Below are positions 58,971-64,000 of a stretch of DNA of 64,000 bases, in pieces. Numbering within the stretch: the first letter of the stretch is position 1; each line of letters starts with the position of its first letter. The position numbers were made by a program, and so were the translations under genes. The stretch is from Castellaniella defragrans (GTDB lineage: Bacteria > Pseudomonadota > Gammaproteobacteria > Burkholderiales > Burkholderiaceae_B), in contig NZ_JACHIB010000005.1 in NCBI RefSeq assembly GCF_014203015.1, positions 124,001 through 188,000 of the forward strand, in the 5' to 3' direction. The notes beneath the pieces were generated by a model. It was not told the DNA's origin, searched no databases, and saw nothing but the letters and a program-made list of their open reading frames with translations.

Positions 58971-60458
58971 ATGAAATCCCTTAAATACTGGCACGACATG
59001 GCGGCGGAAATCCGGCCCGAGACCCGATTGTTCATCGATGGGGCATTCGTCGATGCGGCACAGGGCCGGCGCTTCGAGAGCGTCAATCCGGCGACCGGGC
59101 GCGTCCTGGCCGAAATGGCGCAGGGTGGCGTGGAAGATATCGACCGCGCGGTGTCGGCCGCGAGGCGCGCCTTCAGGAGCGGCGTGTGGTCCCGGATGGC
59201 GCCCCGGGACCGCATGGCGGTGCTCTACCGCGCGGCGGCACTGATCGAAAAGCATGCCGACGAGTTCGCCGTGCTGGACTGCCTGGACATGGGCAAGCCG
59301 ATCACCGAACTGGTGAGCGGCGACGTGCCTTTCTCGGCACTGACGTTCCAGTACTTCGGCGAGACGATCGACAAGATCGATGGCATGGTCACCAGCACGG
59401 ACCCGTCCGCCTTGCACATGATCGTGCGGGAGCCGCTGGGCGTCGTCGCCTGTGTGACGCCCTGGAATTATCCCCTGATGATGGCCGCATGGAAGGTGGC
59501 GCCCGCTCTTGCGGCGGGGAATTCGGTGGTCCTGAAGCCGGCCGAGCAGACCCCGATGAGCGCGCTTCTCCTGGCCCGTCTGCTGGCGGAGGCCGGCATT
59601 CCGGAAGGCGTCTTCAATGTCGTCAACGGCTTTGGCGAGGAGATCGGGCGCCACCTGGCCCTGCATATGGACGTGGACAAGATCAGCTTCACCGGTTCCA
59701 CCGAAGTCGGAAAGCTGATGATGATCTATTCCGGCCAGTCCAACATGAAAAGGGTGACCACCGAGTGCGGCGGCAAGAGCCCCCAGATCCTCATGCGGGA
59801 TGCCGACCTGGATATGGCGGTCACGTATGCCGTCAATGGGATCTATACCAACCAGGGCGAAGTCTGCAGCGCAGGTTCCAGGCTGCTGGTGCATGAATCC
59901 ATCTATCCGGATTTCGTCGAGAAATTCCTGCGCGAGGCGGGACGCTTCCAGCCGGGCGATCCTCTGGACCCCGAAACCACGATGGGGCCCCTGGTGACCA
60001 GGGAGCAGCAGACCCGGGTGCTCGGCTACATCGAAAGCGGCAGGGAGGACGGCGCCGAACTGGTTCTGGGGGGCGGGCGGCCGGACGGGTTGTCGGCGGG
60101 CAGTTATGTGCAGCCCACTCTGTTCAAGGATGTCACGCCCGACATGAAGATCGCACGCGAGGAGATCTTCGGCCCCGTGGGCGCGGTCATGTCATTCGAG
60201 ACGGAGGAGCAGGCCATCGAAATCGCGAACGGAAGCATCTACGGCCTCGCATCCTCCATCTGGACCCGGGATCTCAATACCGCCCACCGGATGGCCAGGG
60301 ACATCCAGGCGGGCATCGTCTGGGTCAATTGCTACGAGCATGGGGACATGACCCAGCCGTGGGGCGGGTACAAGCAATCCGGTCAGGGGCGGGACAAATG
60401 TTTCGACACGATGCTGGCGCACATGCAGACGAAATCGGTCTGGATCAATCTGGGGTGA
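58971..60458 (+). CDS. Aldehyde dehydrogenase, PuuC-like
   Basis: A 495-residue NAD(P)-dependent aldehyde dehydrogenase, the same length as E. coli PuuC. It shares the PuuC-type start LKYWHDMAAEIRPETRLFIDG, and has VTPWNYPLMMAAWKVAPALAAGN, FTGSTEVGK, the catalytic glutamate in TECGGKSPQI, the catalytic cysteine in NQGEVCSAGSR and the end WGGYKQSGQGRDK. It lies 15 bases after the PAS-MCP gene and should oxidise the aldehyde released by the amine dehydrogenase. Related enzymes act on aminobutyraldehydes and betaine aldehyde. Confidence 0.9.
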   Translation: MKSLKYWHDMAAEIRPETRLFIDGAFVDAAQGRRFESVNPATGRVLAEMAQGGVEDIDRAVSAARRAFRSGVWSRMAPRDRMAVLYRAAALIEKHADEFAVLDCLDMGKPITELVSGDVPFSALTFQYFGETIDKIDGMVTSTDPSALHMIVREPLGVVACVTPWNYPLMMAAWKVAPALAAGNSVVLKPAEQTPMSALLLARLLAEAGIPEGVFNVVNGFGEEIGRHLALHMDVDKISFTGSTEVGKLMMIYSGQSNMKRVTTECGGKSPQILMRDADLDMAVTYAVNGIYTNQGEVCSAGSRLLVHESIYPDFVEKFLREAGRFQPGDPLDPETTMGPLVTREQQTRVLGYIESGREDGAELVLGGGRPDGLSAGSYVQPTLFKDVTPDMKIAREEIFGPVGAVMSFETEEQAIEIANGSIYGLASSIWTRDLNTAHRMARDIQAGIVWVNCYEHGDMTQPWGGYKQSGQGRDKCFDTMLAHMQTKSVWINLG

Positions 60459-60485
60459 TCGGGGAGGGCGACGCCCGGGTGCGGG

Positions 60486-60525
60486 GGATCCCGTTCTTCG
60501 GAACAGGATCCGGTGCGTGCCTTTT
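60486..60525 (+). terminator. Possible terminator after the aldehyde dehydrogenase
   Basis: A hairpin GGATCC-C-GTTC / GAAC-A-GGATCC closed by a TTCG tetraloop (60486-60511), followed after ten bases by TTTT. The stem is strong but the T-run is distant, so termination is uncertain. Confidence 0.4.
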
Positions 60526-60605
60526 GTGAGAAATCCGTGCGGCCGCGTGCGAATACCGGCCGTCGAGGAGCGTTTCCGGTATCGACTTTCTTGCTGTCTT
60601 CATAA

Positions 60606-60670
60606 GGAGCCTCTGAACAAGTCGAGCGGCAAGCAGATGCATGCGGCGTGATGACTTGTTCAGAGATTCC
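60606..60670. mobile_element. 65-bp MITE-like element or IS end remnant
   Basis: Terminal inverted repeats of 18 bases (left GGAGCCTCTGAACAAGTC, right arm matching at 16 of 18) enclose 29 bases. ATAA occurs directly on both sides (60602-60605 and 60671-60674), consistent with a 4-bp target duplication. Ends with CTCTGAACAAGT resemble those of IS5-type elements as I recall them. No transposase is present. It lies just upstream of the permease gene. Confidence 0.5.
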
Positions 60671-60716
60671 ATAAAGAACCATCTTGCAAAAAGATGTCGT
60701 CAATTTCAAGGAGAAC

Positions 60717-62201
60717 ATGGTGGGACATAAAATCACGAGTGGTGTCATCGACAGTGACGCCGAGCAACTGGCAAGGCTGGGGTATAAATCCGAGTTCCGC
60801 AGGGAGATGACGCTCTGGGAAAACTTCGCGCTGGGATTCACCTACCTTTCGCCGGTGGTGGGTATCTATTCGCTGTTCTCGTCTTCGCTGGCCGTGGGCG
60901 GGCCGCCGATGATCTGGGCCCTGCTGGTCGCGGGGGCGGGCCAGTTCCTGGTGGCCCTGGTTTTCGGCGAGATCGTGTCCCAGTATCCGCTGGCCGGCGG
61001 GGTCTATCCCTGGGCCCGGCGCCTCTGGGGGCGGAAATGGGCGTGGATGACGGGCTGGATCTATATCATGGCCCTGTTCGCCACCATCGGCGGGGTGACG
61101 TATGGCGCGGCGCCCTACACCGCGATACTGGCCGGTTTCGAACCATCGACCGAAAACACGGTCCTGTTCGCCCTGCTGGTCATCCTGGTGGCGACCATCA
61201 TCAACATGATGGGCACGAAGGTTCTGGCCCGTGCCGCCATGATCGGCTTCATCGCCGAAATCCTGGGCGCCATTTTCGTGGGCGGATATCTCCTGATCTT
61301 CGAGCGCCATCACGGCATCGGGGTCATTTTCGATACTTTCGGCGCGAACACCGATGGTTCGTATCTGGGGGCCTTCCTTGCCGCCAGCCTGATCGGCGTG
61401 TACCAGTATTATGGTTTCGAGGCGTGTGGCGATGTCGCCGAGGAAGTGCCCAATCCCGGACGCCGCATCCCGAAGGCCATGCGGCGGACGATCTATATCG
61501 GTGGCGTCGCCGCCACCTTCGTCTGTCTCGCCCTGCTGCTGTCCGTCGTCGACTATCGGGATGTCATCGAAGGCCGCGTCCAGGGGGATGTCGTCCCCAT
61601 TCTCCTGAAGAATGCGTTTGGCGGCGTGGGCAGCTGGCTGGTCATCGGCGTGGTGCTGATCTCGTTCCTCTCCTGCGCGATGAGCCTGCAGGCGGCGGCG
61701 AGCCGCATGGTATACGCCTATGCCCGCGATCACATGATCTTTGGCAGCGGGATCTTTTCCCGCTTTTCCAACGCCAGGCACGTGCCGCCCTACGCCTTGA
61801 TCCTGGCCGGCATCGTCCCCGGAATCGTGGTCCTGAGCGCCCTGGTTTCGACGGATGCGCTGGTGAAGATCATTTCTTTTGCCGCCGTCGGAATCTACAT
61901 CGCTTTCCAGATGGTGGTCCTGGCTGCGCTGCGGGCGCGCTTGAAGGGCTGGCAGCCGTCCGGTGAATTCACCCTGGGCGGCTGGGGCCTGCTGGTGAAT
62001 GTGCTGGCATTGGCCTATGGGGTGGCTGCCATCGTCAATATCGCATGGCCGCGTACGCCGGGCGCCGCCTGGTACGACAACTGCATCGTGCTGCTTTCGA
62101 TGGCGATCGTCCTGGTCGTCGGGCTCTTCTACATGCTTACTCACCGGCCTTACTGCCGCAGCGGCGCAGCGTATGGGGACGCCATCTACTCGGTGCGGTG
62201 A
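60717..62201 (+). CDS. APC family amino acid/amine permease
   Basis: A 494-residue membrane protein with about 12 helices. FALGFTYLSPVVGIYSLFSSSL is the unwound TM1 region of APC transporters, and YYGFEACGDVAEEVPNPGRRIPKAM (quoted in part) is the TM6 to loop block seen in GABA/choline/amine permeases. ATG at 60717 with an AAGGAGAAC site. It follows the aldehyde dehydrogenase after 258 bases that hold a hairpin and a MITE-like element. It probably imports the amine substrate or a related amino acid. Confidence 0.85.
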   Translation: MVGHKITSGVIDSDAEQLARLGYKSEFRREMTLWENFALGFTYLSPVVGIYSLFSSSLAVGGPPMIWALLVAGAGQFLVALVFGEIVSQYPLAGGVYPWARRLWGRKWAWMTGWIYIMALFATIGGVTYGAAPYTAILAGFEPSTENTVLFALLVILVATIINMMGTKVLARAAMIGFIAEILGAIFVGGYLLIFERHHGIGVIFDTFGANTDGSYLGAFLAASLIGVYQYYGFEACGDVAEEVPNPGRRIPKAMRRTIYIGGVAATFVCLALLLSVVDYRDVIEGRVQGDVVPILLKNAFGGVGSWLVIGVVLISFLSCAMSLQAAASRMVYAYARDHMIFGSGIFSRFSNARHVPPYALILAGIVPGIVVLSALVSTDALVKIISFAAVGIYIAFQMVVLAALRARLKGWQPSGEFTLGGWGLLVNVLALAYGVAAIVNIAWPRTPGAAWYDNCIVLLSMAIVLVVGLFYMLTHRPYCRSGAAYGDAIYSVR

Positions 62202-62256
62202 TGCCTGCGTGCGCAGGCAGGCTCGGATGCTGAGCCTCGGAGCGGCATGCGTTTTT
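62202..62256 (+). terminator. Possible terminator after the permease
   Basis: Two hairpins, TGCCTGCG/CGCAGGCA (62202-62219) and GGCTC/GAGCC (62220-62236), are followed by TTTTT at 62252. The run is separated from the second stem by 15 bases, so efficiency is uncertain. Confidence 0.35.
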
Positions 62257-62319
62257 CGCGCGTAAAGAAAAAGACCCGGCCGCCGGATGGCGGCTGGACA
62301 TCGAAAAATTGATCTGGGA

Positions 62320-63009
62320 ATGAACGAAATGAAGATTTCTGTTTATGCCGGGACCATCCTCGGGTGCCTGGCCCTTTCTTGGCCCATGGTGTCGGTTGCC
62401 GAATGGAGCGCGAATCTTGGCGTTGTGTCCTTGTACAAGGATCGCGGAGTCGACCAGGAGGGGCAGGACGACGCGATCCGGCCAGCCCTCCAGGGCGGGC
62501 TGGATTATGCCTTCGACAATGGCCTGTATGTCGGCAACTGGAACTCCACCGGCCAGTTCGGCAATGCGGGCATGGAGGTGGACCTGTACGCGGGATACCG
62601 TCTCGGGTTTGCCCAGGACTGGCTGTTCGATGTGGGCTACGTCCACTATATCTATCCCGGGGATGCTGCGTGGAACGCGGGCGAGATCTACGCGAGCATC
62701 GGTTATCAGAGGCTGACGTTCAAGGTCTATCGCGGCATGCGGGAAGAGGTCAACAAGAACGACGTGTACTACCGGCTGACCTACACGCATCCGATCATGG
62801 AGCGGTTGAACCTAAAGGCTGGCGTGGGTTACCTGGAATTCGACACCGCGGATTTGCGTGGGAAGTTCGACTACGGCATCGGCCTGGACTACTCCTTGAA
62901 CAAGTTCCTTTCCCTGTCCGGGACGATCGCGGGGGCCAATCGAAAGGATGATGTGGAAGATCATTCCAGGGATACCCGCTTCATTCTCGGTCTGAATGCG
63001 GTCTTCTGA
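62320..63009 (+). CDS. TorF family putative porin
   Basis: A 229-residue outer membrane protein. Residues about 1-24 are a signal peptide ending SVAEWS, after which the mature part begins WSANLGVVSLYKDRGVDQEG, the opening of the TorF/Gcw_chp family (usually 'SLxSDYxFRGxSQ'). Alternating strands such as LYAGYRLGF, LFDVGYVHYIYPG and LNLKAGVGYLEF follow, and the last residue is phenylalanine. It may admit the substrate of the cluster. ATG at 62320 or 62329 is possible. Convergent with the LysR gene. Confidence 0.8.
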   Translation: MNEMKISVYAGTILGCLALSWPMVSVAEWSANLGVVSLYKDRGVDQEGQDDAIRPALQGGLDYAFDNGLYVGNWNSTGQFGNAGMEVDLYAGYRLGFAQDWLFDVGYVHYIYPGDAAWNAGEIYASIGYQRLTFKVYRGMREEVNKNDVYYRLTYTHPIMERLNLKAGVGYLEFDTADLRGKFDYGIGLDYSLNKFLSLSGTIAGANRKDDVEDHSRDTRFILGLNAVF

Positions 63010-63036
63010 ATCCGCCGATGAATCGTTTTCGTTCAT

Positions 63037-63927
63037 TCATCCATGCGCCCCGTCCCGCGCTCGCCCGACCAGCCAGTCGCGGAAATGCGCCAGGGCGGGC
63101 AGGGTGGCCTTGCGTTCGGGGACGATCAGGTGGAAGGCCCGCTGGCCGGGGCCGCTGTGCGGGTTGAGCACGGCCAGGGCACCCTGGGCCAGCTCCTGCT
63201 GGATCAGGAACGGCGGAATCAGCGCCACGCCCAGGCCGTCGCCGGCCGCCTGGGACAGCATGGAGAACAGCTCCAGCCGCATGCCCGCCATGGCGTTGGG
63301 CGCCGCGATGCCGGCCGAGGCGAACCATTCGCGCCAGGCGGTGGGCCGGGTGCTCTGCTGCAGCAGAGGCAGGGCGGCGATGCCGGCCGCGTCCAGCGGC
63401 CCGCGCGCCAGTTTCGGGCTGCAGACCGGGACCGGATTCTCGCGCATCAGGAAGTGGGCCTGGGTGCCGGGCCAGCGCGGGTCGCCCGAGTAGATGGCGG
63501 CGTCGAACTCGGTGTCCTCGAACAGGAAGGGATGGGTGCGGGTGGACATGTTGACCTGCAGGCCGGGGCGCTCGGCGCGCAGCGCCGCCAGGCGCGGCAG
63601 CAGCCAGCGGGTGGCGAAGGTCGGCACCACGGCCAGCTCCAGCACGCCGCCGCCCTGGTGCGCCATGACCGCCTGGGTGTCGCGTTCGAGCGCGTCCAGC
63701 TGCCGGCGCACCAGCCGGCTGTAGCGTTCGCCCGCGTCGGTCAGGCGCACGCCCCGGCGCGCGCGCTGGAACAGCGGCACGCCGACCAGGGCTTCGAGGC
63801 CCGCGACCTGGCGGCAGATCGCGCCCTGGGTCAGGGACAGTTCCTGGGCGGCGCGGGTGAAGCTCTCGTGCCGCGCGGCGGCCTCGAAGGCCTGCAGGGC
63901 CTGGGTGCTGGGCAGTCGTTTGCGCAT
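63037..63927 (-). CDS. LysR family regulator, GcvA-like
   Basis: A 296-residue regulator. The helix-turn-helix is at 1-62 (RLPSTQALQAFEAAARHESFT, RAAQELSLTQGAICRQVAGLE). The C-terminal effector domain has the GcvA-type blocks FATRWLLPRLAALRAERPGL and GDGLGVALIPPFLI. The gene is divergent from something beyond the window; the 73 bases before its start are AT-rich (GTTTATATCGTTTGTG) and probably hold its promoter. It is convergent with the porin gene, so a link to the amine cluster is uncertain. Confidence 0.88.
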   Translation of the reverse strand: MRKRLPSTQALQAFEAAARHESFTRAAQELSLTQGAICRQVAGLEALVGVPLFQRARRGVRLTDAGERYSRLVRRQLDALERDTQAVMAHQGGGVLELAVVPTFATRWLLPRLAALRAERPGLQVNMSTRTHPFLFEDTEFDAAIYSGDPRWPGTQAHFLMRENPVPVCSPKLARGPLDAAGIAALPLLQQSTRPTAWREWFASAGIAAPNAMAGMRLELFSMLSQAAGDGLGVALIPPFLIQQELAQGALAVLNPHSGPGQRAFHLIVPERKATLPALAHFRDWLVGRARDGAHG

Positions 63928-64000
63928 GTCCGGAGTGATTGAAAGTCACAGATAACGCAGTTTATATCGTTTGTGTCCTGGAAAATATCCCGATAGGATG

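Noticed and set aside
62262-62300. Minus-strand terminator-like hairpin with T-run before the porin gene
   Set aside because: No minus-strand gene ends there, so the hairpin has no transcript to stop.

Overview
The window reads as a chromosomal segment of a high-GC betaproteobacterium of the Alcaligenaceae (Bordetella/Achromobacter-like). The reasons are the gene order acnB / prpDCB / mdh / gntR / sdhCDAB-sdhE / gltA / odhA-odhB-lpdA / zapE / trpS, an arginine-type EF-P beside its rhamnosyltransferase EarP, and betaproteobacterial families such as DUF2863. This assignment is inferred from gene content; no search was run.

Layout. 1-6.7 kb: the end of an AidB-type acyl-CoA dehydrogenase, a secreted nuclease, a DUF1178 protein, a LysR regulator divergent from an MdtJI-type SMR efflux pair, efp with earP, and a DUF2863 gene. 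6.7-32.4 kb: central carbon metabolism, namely aconitase B, OmpW, the methylcitrate genes prpD-prpC-prpB, malate dehydrogenase, a GntR/UTRA regulator, succinate dehydrogenase, citrate synthase, malic enzyme, the 2-oxoglutarate dehydrogenase operon with zapE, and trpS. One exact 21-bp palindrome lies upstream of acnB and again between mdh and gntR, which suggests the GntR protein controls these TCA genes.

32.5-48.1 kb: accessory nitrogen catabolism. A polyamine/GABA-type ABC transporter is followed upstream by gabT. An AraC regulator, an NCS1 permease and hyuA/hyuB (hydantoinase/oxoprolinase family) form a second unit, in which hyuA carries a one-base frameshift. A MocR regulator and a class III aminotransferase form a third. 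The control regions upstream of gabT and of the MocR gene are visibly related, and the gabT copy faces only a short ORF that may be a decayed regulator.

48.1-63.0 kb: the most interesting part, a self-contained amine-oxidation cluster. It contains a trimethylamine/histamine-dehydrogenase-like flavoprotein with altered active-site residues, a membrane Fe-S protein fused to EtfB, EtfA, a three-PAS protein without an output domain, a PAS-AAA+ sigma-54 activator, a soluble PAS protein with a very short chemoreceptor tip, a PuuC-like aldehyde dehydrogenase, an APC permease and a TorF-type porin. Two almost identical sigma-54 promoters, each preceded by a similar palindrome, stand before the dehydrogenase gene and before the chemoreceptor-like gene. 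The likely flow is: porin and permease take in an amine; the dehydrogenase oxidises it; electrons pass through ETF and the fused membrane oxidoreductase to quinone; the aldehyde dehydrogenase oxidises the product. The substrate is unknown. The window ends with a LysR regulator.

No tRNA, rRNA, CRISPR array or complete insertion sequence was recognised. Many long antisense frames exist because of the high GC and are not reported as genes.
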